Below are positions 15,740 through 24,648 of a stretch of DNA of 60,885 nucleotides, piece after piece. Made by a program: the position numbers and the translations under genes. The stretch lies in the NCBI GenBank assembly GCA_036395755.1, contig DASWCZ010000048.1, forward strand, positions 1 to 60,885, in the 5' to 3' direction. Positions within the stretch are counted from its first letter, which is position 1, and every line of letters begins with the position of its first letter. Source of the DNA: Gp7-AA6 sp036395755 (GTDB taxonomy: Bacteria; Acidobacteriota; Thermoanaerobaculia; UBA5066; Gp7-AA6). The notes beneath the pieces were generated by a model that had not been told where the DNA came from, did not search any database, and worked only from the letters and a program-made list of their open reading frames with translations.

Positions 15740-16572
15740 ACCCCGTGGCCGCCTTCGCGGCCGCTGCCCTGATGGTCAGGTCCCCGGATCCCGCGGCGCG
15801 CTTCACCGCCCGGCCCGTCCAGGCCGGTGAGACGGCCGTCCTCGTCTTCACCCGCACGACCGGCTTCCGGCACGACTCCATTCCCGACGCCATTGCGGCG
15901 GTCCGCCGGATCGCTTCAGAGAACGGTCTCGCCGTCGACGCGACGGAGGACCCGTCGGCGTTCACCGACTCCAACCTCGCTCCTTATCGCGCGGTCCTCT
16001 TCCTGCTCACGACCGGGGATGTCCTCGGAGACGAGGAGCAGGCGGCCTTCGAGCGGTGGATCCGGGCGGGCGGCGGCTGGGTGGGCGTGCACTCCGCCAG
16101 CGACACGGAGTACGACTGGCCCTTCTACGGCGAGCTCGCCGGCGCCTACTTCGCAGGGCATCCGGAAATTCAGCCGGCGACGGTCCACGTCGAAGACCGC
16201 GCCCACCCGTCGACGTCCGTGTTGCCGGAAGCCTGGCCGCGCACCGACGAGTGGTACGACTTCCGAGCGAATCCGAGGCGAAGCGTGCACGTCCTGGCCA
16301 CGGTCGACGAGGGCACGTACTCGGGCGGCTCGATGGGTCCCGACCACCCGATCGCCTGGTGCCAGGAGTTCGCCGGCGGCCGTGCTTTCTACACCGCCGG
16401 CGGCCACACGCGCGAGAGTTACGTCGAACCTCTCTTCCTCGCGCACCTCGCCGGCGCCATTCGATGGGCGGCGGGTCTCGCGCCCGGATATTGCGGGAAC
16501 GTCGGACGGGAGACGCCACGGCGCTCTCTCCCGAGGCGCCCGCCGCCGCGAGTCATGACGCCGAGGAACTAG
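15736..16572 (+). CDS. ThuA-like domain protein
   Basis: A 278-residue protein with the ThuA (trehalose utilisation, glutamine-amidotransferase-like) fold: VLVFTRTTGFRHDSI, AVLFLLTTGDVLGDEEQ, GGGWVGVHSASDTEYDWPFY, FAGHPEIQPATV, DHPIAWCQEFAGGRAFYTAGGH. The N-terminus has a weak hydrophobic segment and may be a signal peptide. The last 35 residues are Arg/Pro-rich and outside the domain. Family members occur in sugar metabolism and secreted proteins of Acidobacteria and Bacteroidota; the exact reaction is not established. Start overlaps the previous stop (ATGA). Confidence 0.87.
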   Translation: MNPVAAFAAAALMVRSPDPAARFTARPVQAGETAVLVFTRTTGFRHDSIPDAIAAVRRIASENGLAVDATEDPSAFTDSNLAPYRAVLFLLTTGDVLGDEEQAAFERWIRAGGGWVGVHSASDTEYDWPFYGELAGAYFAGHPEIQPATVHVEDRAHPSTSVLPEAWPRTDEWYDFRANPRRSVHVLATVDEGTYSGGSMGPDHPIAWCQEFAGGRAFYTAGGHTRESYVEPLFLAHLAGAIRWAAGLAPGYCGNVGRETPRRSLPRRPPPRVMTPRN

Positions 16573-16678
16573 GCGTTCACATCGGCCCTTCCTTCTGCCG
16601 GAGCGGGCTTCCCGAAAGTTGCGTAGTTCTATGAGATCGTCGTCTTCCCGTCTTCCGTCTACTGTTTCCCGGCTTGTG

Positions 16679-16684
16679 TTAGTT
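16679..16684 (+). promoter_or_regulatory. -10-like hexamer TTAGTT before gcvT
   Basis: TTAGTT ends 9 nt before the gcvT ATG at 16694; the gap has no Shine-Dalgarno. The 120-nt upstream region (16573-16693) shows no glycine-riboswitch consensus that I can recognise. Confidence 0.3.
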
Positions 16685-16693
16685 TTCCTGCGC

Positions 16694-17812
16694 ATGTCCG
16701 CCCCGGCTCGGGCCACGGCGCTCAAGCGCACGTCGCTGTATGACCTCCATCGCGAGCTCGGCGCGAAGCTGATCGACTTCGGCGGCTGGGAGATGCCGGT
16801 GCAGTACTCCGGGATCCTGCAGGAGCACCGGGCGGTGCGGGAGCGGGTCGGGATCTTCGACGTCTCACATATGGGAGAGCTCGAGTTCAGCGGCACGGGA
16901 GCGCTTGCCGCACTCCAGTGGCTCACGCCGAACGACGTCTCGCGCCTTTCCGACGGTCGCTGCCACTATTCCGCGTTCCTGACCAATCGGGGCACTTACG
17001 TGGATGACCTGCTCGTCTATCGGAAGGCCGAGGATTCCTGGATGCTCGTCGTCAACGCCGCGAACACCCCGAAGGACTTCGAGTGGGCGAAGTCGCATGA
17101 GCGCGGAAACGTTCGCGTCGCAGACGCCTCGGATCGCTACGCACTCATCGCCGTGCAGGGGCCGCGCGCGGCGGCGCTCGTGGCGCGGGTCGCGGCGGAG
17201 GATCCGTCCGACCTCGACTACTACGCATTTCGGGAGATCTCGATCCTGGGCGAGCCGACTCTGGTCTCACGGACCGGCTACACGGGGGAGGACGGCTTCG
17301 AGATCTGCCTTGCGTCCGAGCGGGCCGAGAGGGTATTTCGTCGGCTTCTCGAAGAGGGACGCTCCGACGGCGCGATGCCGTGCGGTCTCGGCGCCCGCGA
17401 CACGCTGCGGCTCGAAGCAAAGATGGCGCTCTACGGCAACGACATCGACGACACAGTCACGCCGTGGGAGGCAGACCTCGGCTGGACCGTGAAGATGAAG
17501 AAGGGGGAATTCCTGGGCCGCGACGCGCTCGAGAGGCAGAAGGCGGAAGGCGTGCCCCGCAAGCTCGTCGGCTTCGAGATGGTGGATCGCGGAATCGCGC
17601 GCCACGGCTATCCCGCGCGCACCGCGCACGGAGAAGGAGTCGTGACGTCGGGAACCCACTCGCCGACGCTCGGCAAACCGATCGGCCTCGCTCTCCTGCC
17701 CGCCCGCGCGGCCGGCGTTGGGACCGAATTCGAGATCGACATCCGCGGACGCAACGCGAAAGCCCGCGTCGTCGAGACCCCGTTCTACAAGAGACCGAAG
17801 GAGGCGCGGTGA
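16694..17812 (+). CDS. gcvT: Aminomethyltransferase, glycine cleavage T-protein
   Basis: Transfers the methylene group from aminomethyl-lipoyl-H-protein to tetrahydrofolate, releasing ammonia. The 372 residues show FGGWEMPVQYSGI, EHRAVRERVGIFDVSHMGE, SRTGYTGEDGFEI, LGARDTLRLEAKMALYGNDI and the C-terminal GFEMVDRGIARHGYP and VTSGTHSPTLGKPIGLALLP. ATG 16694 was chosen over an upstream TTG because the family begins around LKRTSLYDLH. First gene of a four-gene gcv operon in which every junction is a 4-base overlap. Confidence 0.96.
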   Translation: MSAPARATALKRTSLYDLHRELGAKLIDFGGWEMPVQYSGILQEHRAVRERVGIFDVSHMGELEFSGTGALAALQWLTPNDVSRLSDGRCHYSAFLTNRGTYVDDLLVYRKAEDSWMLVVNAANTPKDFEWAKSHERGNVRVADASDRYALIAVQGPRAAALVARVAAEDPSDLDYYAFREISILGEPTLVSRTGYTGEDGFEICLASERAERVFRRLLEEGRSDGAMPCGLGARDTLRLEAKMALYGNDIDDTVTPWEADLGWTVKMKKGEFLGRDALERQKAEGVPRKLVGFEMVDRGIARHGYPARTAHGEGVVTSGTHSPTLGKPIGLALLPARAAGVGTEFEIDIRGRNAKARVVETPFYKRPKEAR

Positions 17813-18201
17813 ACCCCGAAGACTTGCACTACACCCCGAGCCACGAGTGGGTTCGGATCGACGGGGACGTCGGGACGATCGGCATCACCGATTACGCGCA
17901 AAAGGAGCTGGGGGAAATCGTCTACCTCGAGCTCCCGGAAGTCGGCCACGTCTTCAACGCCGGCGACGAGTTCGGCACGGTCGAATCGGTCAAGGCGGTC
18001 TCGGAGCTGTTTACGCCGGTCTCGGGCGAGATCGTCGAGGTCAACAAGGGTGCCGTCGCGGAGCCGGGGATCGTCAATGACGATCCGTTCGGGGACGGGT
18101 GGCTGATCAAGACGAAGCTGACGACCGACGAGGAGGTCGGGAAGCTGATGACGGCGGAGCAGTACGCGACCTACGTCCAGCAGGAGGAGAAGGAGCGGTG
18201 A
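17809..18201 (+). CDS. gcvH: Glycine cleavage H-protein
   Basis: Lipoyl carrier that shuttles the aminomethyl group from P- to T-protein. The 130 residues begin MNPEDLHYTPSHEWV and contain the lipoylation site in VESVKAVSELFTPVSGEI (K62), then GDGWLIK. GTG start overlaps the gcvT stop (GTGA). It has normal length. No lipoate synthesis or ligase gene lies in the window. Confidence 0.97.
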   Translation: MNPEDLHYTPSHEWVRIDGDVGTIGITDYAQKELGEIVYLELPEVGHVFNAGDEFGTVESVKAVSELFTPVSGEIVEVNKGAVAEPGIVNDDPFGDGWLIKTKLTTDEEVGKLMTAEQYATYVQQEEKER

Positions 18202-19541
18202 AGTTCCTCCCGACCTCCGACGCGGACCGCTCGGAGATGCTCCGGGCGATCGGCGTGTCGTCGGTCGAAGATCTGTTCGCCTCCATTCCCGGCGAGGTCC
18301 GCCAGCCTCCGAACCTTCCGCCGCCGCTCTCCGAGATCGAAGTCCGGCGTCTCCTCGGATCGCTTGCCGCTCGCAACGCGAATGCCCGCGAGAGCGCGTT
18401 CTTCCTGGGCGCCGGGATCTATAACCACTACGTCTCGGCGATCGCCGACCAGATGCTCTACCGCGCCGAGTGGCTGACTTCCTACACCCCGTACCAGCCC
18501 GAGGTCTCGCAGGGGACGCTCCAGTCGATCTTCGAGTTCCAGACACACATCTGCCTCCTGACCGGTCTCGACGTCGCGAACGCATCGCTCTACGAGGGCG
18601 CGTCGGCCCTCGTCGAGGCCCTCCTGATGGCGTCGCGCCTGTGCCGCGGCCGGACCCGGGCGGTCCTGTCGGCGGGCATCCATCCGGAGTACCGCGAGAC
18701 CGTGCGCACTTACTTCTCGAGCCTCGGATTCACGTCGGTCGAGGTGCCGGTCGGAATGGACGGCCGAACCGACGAAAAGGCGCTCGCCGCGGCGGTCGAC
18801 GACGATACCTTCGCGGTCGCGATCCAGTCCCCCAACTTCTACGGCATCGTCGAGGATTGGCAGATCGGATCGCGTGCGGCGCACGGGAAAGGGGCGCTGT
18901 CGGTCGCCGTCGTCGCCGAGGCCGTCTCGATGGCGCTCCTCGCCCCGCCGGGGGACCGGGGCGCCGACATCGCCTGCGGCGAGGCGCAGTCGCTCGGGGT
19001 CCCGATGCACCTGGGAGGTCCGGTTCTCGGTTTCCTCGCCTGCCGCTCCGAGCACGAGCGCCAGATCCCGGGGCGCCTCGTCGGCGAGACGCGGGATGCC
19101 GATGGCCGGCGCGCGTTCTGCCTCACTCTCTCGACCCGCGAGCAGCACATTCGGCGCGAGCGCGCGACGTCAAACATCTGCACGAACCAGGGACTGATGG
19201 CGCTCGCCTCCAACATCCACTGCTCGCTTCTGGGAAAGAAGGGTCTGCGGGAGGTCGCGCTGCAGTCCCACGCGAAGGCGGAGTACCTGAAGGGCGAGAT
19301 CGCGAGGATTCCCGGCTGGCGGATCCCCTTCTCCGCGCCGACGTTCAACGAGTTCGTCGTCGAGGCGCCCGGCCCGGCTGCTCCGCTTCTGTCGCGGCTC
19401 GCGGGCCGCGGAATCCTCGCGGGCGTTCCGCTCTCGCGCTGGGAGCCGGAATCGCCAAACCGGTTCCTCGTCGCGACGACGGAGATGAACGCGCGCGAGG
19501 AGATGGAGCGGCTGGTCGCGACTCTTCGGAGCGCCTCTTGA
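18198..19541 (+). CDS. gcvPA: Glycine decarboxylase subunit 1 (P-protein alpha)
   Basis: One half of the split, PLP-dependent P-protein that decarboxylates glycine. The 447 residues carry the family pattern FLPTSDADRSEML, YNHYVSAIADQML, WLTSYTPYQPEVSQGTLQ, IFEFQTHICLLTGLDVANAS and CTNQGLMALASNIHCSLLG. The PLP lysine is in the partner subunit. GTG start overlaps the gcvH stop. The split form is the usual one in thermophiles, Firmicutes and Acidobacteria. Confidence 0.96.
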   Translation: MKFLPTSDADRSEMLRAIGVSSVEDLFASIPGEVRQPPNLPPPLSEIEVRRLLGSLAARNANARESAFFLGAGIYNHYVSAIADQMLYRAEWLTSYTPYQPEVSQGTLQSIFEFQTHICLLTGLDVANASLYEGASALVEALLMASRLCRGRTRAVLSAGIHPEYRETVRTYFSSLGFTSVEVPVGMDGRTDEKALAAAVDDDTFAVAIQSPNFYGIVEDWQIGSRAAHGKGALSVAVVAEAVSMALLAPPGDRGADIACGEAQSLGVPMHLGGPVLGFLACRSEHERQIPGRLVGETRDADGRRAFCLTLSTREQHIRRERATSNICTNQGLMALASNIHCSLLGKKGLREVALQSHAKAEYLKGEIARIPGWRIPFSAPTFNEFVVEAPGPAAPLLSRLAGRGILAGVPLSRWEPESPNRFLVATTEMNAREEMERLVATLRSAS

Positions 19542-21049
19542 GCGTCGAGCTGGAAGAGAAGAAGACACCGACGGGAGACCGGCTCCACCCCGAGCCGCGG
19601 CACGAGCCGCTCGTCTTCGAAGTTTCAGGCGAGGGAAAGGTCGGTTACTCGCTTCCTCCTCTGGACGTCCCGGAGACGGTGGCGATCCCGAGGGCGCTCT
19701 GTCGCGAAGAAATCGCGGGCGAGACCGAAATCACCGAGGTCGAGGTGGCTCGGCACTTCACGCGGCTCTCGAAGTTGAACTTCTCGATCGACGAAGCTCT
19801 CTACCCGCTCGGCTCCTGCACGATGAAGCACAACCCGCGGGTCAACGAGGAAGTCGCGCGGCTGCCGGGATTCGCGGCCGCGCACCCGCTCGCCCCCGAG
19901 GAGGTCTCGCAGGGAGCGCTCGAGCTCGCGTGGCGGCTCGAGAAGATGCTGGCTGAGCTGACCGGTCTCGCGCGGGTGACACTGCAGCCGGCGGCGGGCG
20001 CGCAGGGGGAGCTCGCGGGCATCCTGATGGTCCGCGCCGCGCTCGCGAAGGAGGGCAATCCGCGGACGACCGTGCTCATCCCCGACTCTGCGCACGGCAC
20101 CAACCCGGCCTCAGCCCACTTCGCCGGCTACAAGGTCCGCGAGCTCAAGTCGAACGCGCGCGGGACGCTCGACCTGCAAGTCCTCGAGGAGGCGATGACC
20201 GAGGACGTCGCGGCGCTGATGCTGACGGTTCCGAACACGCTGGGGATCTTCGAGAACCAGATCCTTGAGATCGCCCGCATCGTGCACGCGAAGGGCGGCT
20301 ACCTCTACTGCGACGGCGCGAACTTCAACTCGTTCGTCGGGATCGCGAAGCCGGGCACGATGGGCATCGACGTGATGCACATGAACCTGCACAAGACCTT
20401 CTCGACGCCGCACGGCGGGGGAGGCCCGGGCGCGGGACCGGCAGCCGTTGCCGAGAGGCTCGTTCCTTTCCTTCCGAGGCCGACCATCGAGCGCCGCGCC
20501 GACGGCACGTTCTTCCTCGATCACGACCGGCCCGAATCGATCGGCCGCCTGCGGACGTTTCTCGGCAACTTCGGCATGTTCGTGCGCGCTCTCGCCTACA
20601 TTTCTTCGTATGGAAACCGGATCGGCGAGGTCGCGCGCGGCGCGGTACTGAACGCGAACTACATCCGCGCCGGGCTCGCGGGCGTCTATCACTTGAAGTA
20701 CGACGCGCCGACCATGCACGAGGTCGTCTTTTCCGACAAGAAGCAGACGGCATCGGGCGTTCACGCGATGGACATCGGGAAACGCCTCATGGACTACGGT
20801 TTTCATCCGCCGACGATCTCATTCCCGCTCATCGTGCACGGCGCCCTCATGATCGAGCCGACCGAGACCGAGTCGAAGCCGGGACTCGACGCCTTCGTCG
20901 CCGCGATGCGGGAGATTGCGCGGGAATCCGAAGAAGATCCTCAGATCGTGAAGACGGCGCCCCACACGACGCCGGTCCGGCGCGTCGACGAGGTGAGCGC
21001 CGCGCGGAACCTGGTGCTCGCATGGAGGCCCGAGAAACATGAGCCGTGA
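19538..21049 (+). CDS. gcvPB: Glycine decarboxylase subunit 2 (P-protein beta)
   Basis: PLP-binding half of the split P-protein, 503 residues. The lysine that binds PLP is K286 in MNLHKTFSTPHGGGGPG; other signatures are YPLGSCTMKHNPR, SAHGTNPASA, LMLTVPNTLGIFE and DGANFNS. The start is TTG 19538 overlapping the gcvPA stop (TTGA), in keeping with the tight coupling of the operon. It completes T, H and both P subunits; L-protein (lipoamide dehydrogenase) is not here, and sthA in this window is not a substitute. Confidence 0.96.
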   Translation: MSVELEEKKTPTGDRLHPEPRHEPLVFEVSGEGKVGYSLPPLDVPETVAIPRALCREEIAGETEITEVEVARHFTRLSKLNFSIDEALYPLGSCTMKHNPRVNEEVARLPGFAAAHPLAPEEVSQGALELAWRLEKMLAELTGLARVTLQPAAGAQGELAGILMVRAALAKEGNPRTTVLIPDSAHGTNPASAHFAGYKVRELKSNARGTLDLQVLEEAMTEDVAALMLTVPNTLGIFENQILEIARIVHAKGGYLYCDGANFNSFVGIAKPGTMGIDVMHMNLHKTFSTPHGGGGPGAGPAAVAERLVPFLPRPTIERRADGTFFLDHDRPESIGRLRTFLGNFGMFVRALAYISSYGNRIGEVARGAVLNANYIRAGLAGVYHLKYDAPTMHEVVFSDKKQTASGVHAMDIGKRLMDYGFHPPTISFPLIVHGALMIEPTETESKPGLDAFVAAMREIARESEEDPQIVKTAPHTTPVRRVDEVSAARNLVLAWRPEKHEP

Positions 21050-21123
21050 GCCGATAGCCGAGGTCTCCAACTGCTCACGGCTAACTGCTCTCGTTCTCTG
21101 CGATATCCTTCCCCGTCACACCG

Positions 21124-21399
21124 ATGAGCTCCGCGTTCCATCGAAGGTGCCCCTTCTGCAGCGGCGACATGCTGCGGTCGCAAACGCACCAGTCCGGCTA
21201 CACCCACTATTTCTGGCAGAAGCCATGGAAGCGTTCCTTCCTGGGATTCGGCGCCGAACGCGTCTACCCGTGGGCGTGCATGGGATGCGGCGTCGTCCTC
21301 TTTTACCTCGACCGCCTTCCAGCGGTGGCCGAAGAGTTCCGCTCGCTTCGTAACGTGGAACGGGCGCGGGAGGGCGAGCCCGCTCCGCTCAAACCGTGA
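21124..21399 (+). CDS. Small zinc-ribbon protein
   Basis: Ninety-one residues with two cysteine pairs, CPFC near the N-terminus (followed by SGDM) and CMGCG about 45 residues later, the pattern of a zinc ribbon. The segment between is rich in Trp, Tyr and Phe. No catalytic domain. Its stop overlaps the GTG start of the fatty-acid-kinase-like gene. It follows gcvPB after 74 bp. I do not recognise a named family. Confidence 0.6.
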   Translation: MSSAFHRRCPFCSGDMLRSQTHQSGYTHYFWQKPWKRSFLGFGAERVYPWACMGCGVVLFYLDRLPAVAEEFRSLRNVERAREGEPAPLKP

Positions 21400-23189
21400 T
21401 CTCGATCGCCTATCTGGACGGCCGGCGCCTGTCGCGGGCCGTCATCGCGGGCGCCTACTTCGTCTCCGAGCGCGCGGAGCCGCTCAACAAGATCAACGTC
21501 TTCCCGGTGCCCGACGGCGATACCGGGACGAACCTCGCCGCCACGCTGCAGAAGATCGCCGCGGGGATCGCACGCCTCCGCGAGCGACACGTGCGGCGGA
21601 TGTGCCAGGCTCTGGCCAACGAGGCGCTCGGCGGCGCGCGCGGCAACTCCGGGGCGATTCTGGCGCAGTTCTTCAGCGGCCTCTGCGAAGGGCTGCCGGA
21701 CCGCCCGCGCGTGTCGACGCGGGACTTCGGCGCTGCCGCGCTTTCCGCGGCCGAGTCCGCGTATCAAGCGATCGCCCGGCCGGTCGAGGGAACGATCCTG
21801 ACCGTCATCCGCGACTGGGCGCACCGGGTCTCGGAACGCGCCCAGCAGGTTCCGGACTTCGCCGACATCCTGCCCGACTCCCTGAAGGAGGCGAAACGAT
21901 CGCTCGAAAACACGCCGAAGCAGATGAAAGCGCTCCAGAAGGCGGGAGTCGTGGACGCCGGGGCGCAGGGGTTCGTGTACCTGCTCGAGGGGATCGTGCG
22001 CTACGTGAAAGAGGCCGCGCGACGCGCCCTTCCACCGGTCCCGCCGGAGGAGGTTCGCGCCGCCGTGTTCGACCGGACGCCCGAGTCCATCCTCTTCCGC
22101 TACTGCACGGAGGCTCTTCTCGAAGGGGACTCGATCGACCGCGACGCGCTGCGCCGCGAAGCGGCGCTGATGGGAGACTCAGTCGTCATCGCCGGAGGCG
22201 CCACCCGCGTACGCGTCCACGTCCACACCAACGAGCCGGAGAAGCTCTTCGAAACCCTCGTCCGCTACGGCGAGGTCGCGCAGACCAAGATCGAGGACAT
22301 GCGCTCGCAGCACGAGACCCGCTTCGATCGGAACCGGGCGGAGCGCGTCGGCATCGTCACCGATTCCACCTGCGATCTGCCGCCGGCGATGTTCGAGGAG
22401 CTGAACATCGGCATGGTCCCGGTGCGCGTGTACTTCGGGTCGGAGAACTACCTCGACAAGGTGACGCTCACCCCCGCCGAGTTCTACGCACGGTTCGCCG
22501 TGACCGACGTCGCGCCCAAGACCTCCCAGCCGCCGCCTGCCGACTTCACGCAGGTCTATCAGTTCGTGTCGGGGCACCACGGCTCGATCGTCTCGATCCA
22601 CCTCTCCAAGGCGCTTTCCGGCACGTATCAGGCGGCCGTGGTCGGCGCGCGGCCGATCGAGAAGACGACGTTCGAGCACGTCAACAGCCGCAATGCCTCC
22701 GTGGGCCTGGGTCTCGTGGTGCGGGCCGCGGCAGAGGCCGCGGCGTCGGGGCGGCCGTTCCCGGAGGTCGTCGGGGTCGCGCGGGACGCCGTCGAGCGCG
22801 TGAAGGTCTTCATCGCGATGCCGACGCTGAAGCACGTCGTTCGCGGCGGCCGCGTCCCGCGCGGGAAGGGTTTTGTCGCCAAGCTGCTCGGGATCCTGCC
22901 GGTTCTCGCGATCACCAAGAAGGGGACCGCGGAACCGGTCGCGAGAGCGCGCGGGTTCGGCAACGCGCTCCGGAAGATGATGCGCCTGCTCTACGTTGCG
23001 GCGGAGCAGGGCAACGGGCGTGGGCGGCGCTTCGGGGTTGCGCACTCCGACGCGGCAGAGCTCGCCGAGCGGCTCGCCCGCGAGATTCGCGACCGCTACC
23101 CCGAGTCCGACGTGATGATCGTCGAGTGCGGGCCGGCGCTCGGAGCGCATGGAGGACCCGGGGCGGTGGCAGTGGCGGTTCTGCCGTAG
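21396..23189 (+). CDS. DAK2-DegV fusion (FakA-FakB-like fatty acid kinase)
   Basis: A 597-residue fusion. Residues about 10-200 are a DhaL/DAK2 ATP-binding kinase domain with NVFPVPDGDTGTN (D40 and D42 for Mg) and GGARGNSGAIL; about 200-310 match the FakA middle region (SILFRYCTEALLEG). From about 315 to the end is a complete DegV/FakB lipid-binding domain (VGIVTDSTCDLPP, AKTSQPPPADF-like motif, ISIHLSKALSGTYQ-like motif and HVVRGGRVPRGKG). In Firmicutes FakA phosphorylates fatty acids held by a separate FakB; here both are in one chain. The FakA C-terminal domain appears to be replaced by DegV. Confidence 0.88.
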   Translation: MISIAYLDGRRLSRAVIAGAYFVSERAEPLNKINVFPVPDGDTGTNLAATLQKIAAGIARLRERHVRRMCQALANEALGGARGNSGAILAQFFSGLCEGLPDRPRVSTRDFGAAALSAAESAYQAIARPVEGTILTVIRDWAHRVSERAQQVPDFADILPDSLKEAKRSLENTPKQMKALQKAGVVDAGAQGFVYLLEGIVRYVKEAARRALPPVPPEEVRAAVFDRTPESILFRYCTEALLEGDSIDRDALRREAALMGDSVVIAGGATRVRVHVHTNEPEKLFETLVRYGEVAQTKIEDMRSQHETRFDRNRAERVGIVTDSTCDLPPAMFEELNIGMVPVRVYFGSENYLDKVTLTPAEFYARFAVTDVAPKTSQPPPADFTQVYQFVSGHHGSIVSIHLSKALSGTYQAAVVGARPIEKTTFEHVNSRNASVGLGLVVRAAAEAAASGRPFPEVVGVARDAVERVKVFIAMPTLKHVVRGGRVPRGKGFVAKLLGILPVLAITKKGTAEPVARARGFGNALRKMMRLLYVAAEQGNGRGRRFGVAHSDAAELAERLAREIRDRYPESDVMIVECGPALGAHGGPGAVAVAVLP

Positions 23190-23193
23190 ATCC

Positions 23194-23736
23194 GTGAGCC
23201 GGATCTGGACGGTCGGACACTCGAATCACCCGATCGAGAGGTTCCTGGAAATTCTCGAGGCGCATGGAATCGAGCGCGTTCTCGACGTCCGCAGGTTTCC
23301 CGCGTCGCGCAAGTGGCCGCACTTCAACGCGGAGTCGCTCGCAAAGAGCCTTGCCGCGGCCGGAGTCGACTACATCGGAATGCCCGAACTGGGCGGACGC
23401 CGGAAACCCCGCGACGACTCCCCGCACGTCGCCTGGCGGAGCGATGCGTTCCGCGGCTACGCGGACTACATGGACACGGAGGAGTTCGCGCGGGAGCTCG
23501 CGCGAACGATGTCATTCGCGCGCGAACGGCGGTCGGCGCTGATGTGCGCGGAGGCGCTGCCATGGCGCTGCCACCGCTCGGTCCTCGCCGACGCGTTCCT
23601 GGCGCGCGGATGGGAAGTGTTCGAGATCCTCTCTGAGAAGGAGGCGCGTCCGCACGGCCTCCCGGAATTTGCGCGACCGGAAGGCGAACGGGTGATCTAC
23701 GATCGGCCCTCGCAGAGCGACCTTCCGCTGCCTTAG
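23194..23736 (+). CDS. DUF488 family protein
   Basis: A 180-residue protein with the DUF488 pattern: IWTVGHSNHPIERFLEIL, RVLDVRRFPASRKWPHFN, YIGMPELGGRRK, RSALMCAEALPWRCHRSVLAD. The CAE and CHR cysteines and the basic loop resemble a nucleic-acid or phosphate-binding site, but function is not established for the family. GTG 23194 is chosen because the family starts at the TVGHS motif, four bases after the preceding stop. Its 3' end overlaps the convergent PhzF stop. Confidence 0.86.
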   Translation: MSRIWTVGHSNHPIERFLEILEAHGIERVLDVRRFPASRKWPHFNAESLAKSLAAAGVDYIGMPELGGRRKPRDDSPHVAWRSDAFRGYADYMDTEEFARELARTMSFARERRSALMCAEALPWRCHRSVLADAFLARGWEVFEILSEKEARPHGLPEFARPEGERVIYDRPSQSDLPLP

Positions 23737-24644
23737 ATCTCGAGCCACCCCTCTCCGACCCGGACGACCCTTCCTCCCATCACGACACGCACGATCTCGG
23801 AGCCCGCGAGGTGCACCTCGGTGAAGATGGTCGAGGGGCGGTTCACAGAGCGTCCCTGCTCGATCGAGAGGGCGGTCACCGGCTGGATCGTGACGGCGGA
23901 ATGCGAGACGAGGTAGGCCGCGAGAGCACCGGCCGCCGCTCCCGCGCCGGGCACCTCGACGGACCCGAGGACGTCGAAGGCGCGGGCGTGGGCCGCGGAC
24001 CGCGCCTCGCACGTCTCCTTCGTGAACGCGTACACGAGCGTGGCGTCGCGGCCTTCGAGAAGCGTGCGCAGGAGGCCGTATCGGGGCCGGGCGGCGGAGA
24101 GCGCCGCGAGCGTCGCGACCGGGACGATCAGGACCGGCAGCCCCGTCGACGCGACGCGAACCGGCTGATTGGTCGCCTGGATTTCCTCCTCGGCGAGCCC
24201 GAGCCCTTCGGCCAGTCGGGAGATCTCCTCGGGGCCGAGCTTGGGTCCGATCTCCGGCAGCCGCTGCGTCAGCCGCACAGAGACGATCTGCCCGCTCTCG
24301 GCGATCAGCTCGACCTCGAAGAGTCCGCCGTCCCCTTCGTGGGCGGCGCGGGTCACCCGGTCCTGGAGGGGGCGTCGGGTTTCGGTTGCATGGACGAAGT
24401 GGGCGCCGAGAGCGGGATGCCCTGCAAAAGGGATCTCTCTCTCCCGCGAAAAAATCCGGAGGCGGAACTCCGCCCCCGGAAGCGAGGACGGAATGAGGAA
24501 CGCGGTCGCCGCGTGGTCCATCTCTCGGGCCACGAGCTGCAGAGTGCCGTCGTCCACCCCCGAGGCTTCGGGAAAGACCGCGAGTGGATTGCCGGCGAGG
24601 GGCCGGTCCGCGAAGACGTCCACCAGGACGTAACGGAGATTCAC
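23733..24644 (-). CDS. PhzF family isomerase/epimerase-like protein
   Basis: A 303-residue protein of the diaminopimelate-epimerase-like PhzF fold: YVLVDVFADRPLAGNPLAVFPEA, the catalytic region LVAREMDHAATAFLIP (conserved glutamate E in AREM...), RIFSREREIPFAGHPALGAHFV. The C-terminal half repeats the fold (VPGAGAAAGALAAYLV). Most members have no known substrate. GTG 24644 is inferred from the family N-terminus and lies 4 bases after the end of the upstream kinase gene, so the pair is probably cotranscribed. Confidence 0.9.
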   Translation of the reverse strand: MNLRYVLVDVFADRPLAGNPLAVFPEASGVDDGTLQLVAREMDHAATAFLIPSSLPGAEFRLRIFSREREIPFAGHPALGAHFVHATETRRPLQDRVTRAAHEGDGGLFEVELIAESGQIVSVRLTQRLPEIGPKLGPEEISRLAEGLGLAEEEIQATNQPVRVASTGLPVLIVPVATLAALSAARPRYGLLRTLLEGRDATLVYAFTKETCEARSAAHARAFDVLGSVEVPGAGAAAGALAAYLVSHSAVTIQPVTALSIEQGRSVNRPSTIFTEVHLAGSEIVRVVMGGRVVRVGEGWLEI

Positions 24645-24648
24645 TCGA

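Noticed and set aside
16573..16693. Glycine riboswitch upstream of gcvT
   Set aside because: The region lacks the conserved glycine-aptamer cores and tandem arrangement as far as I can see by eye.
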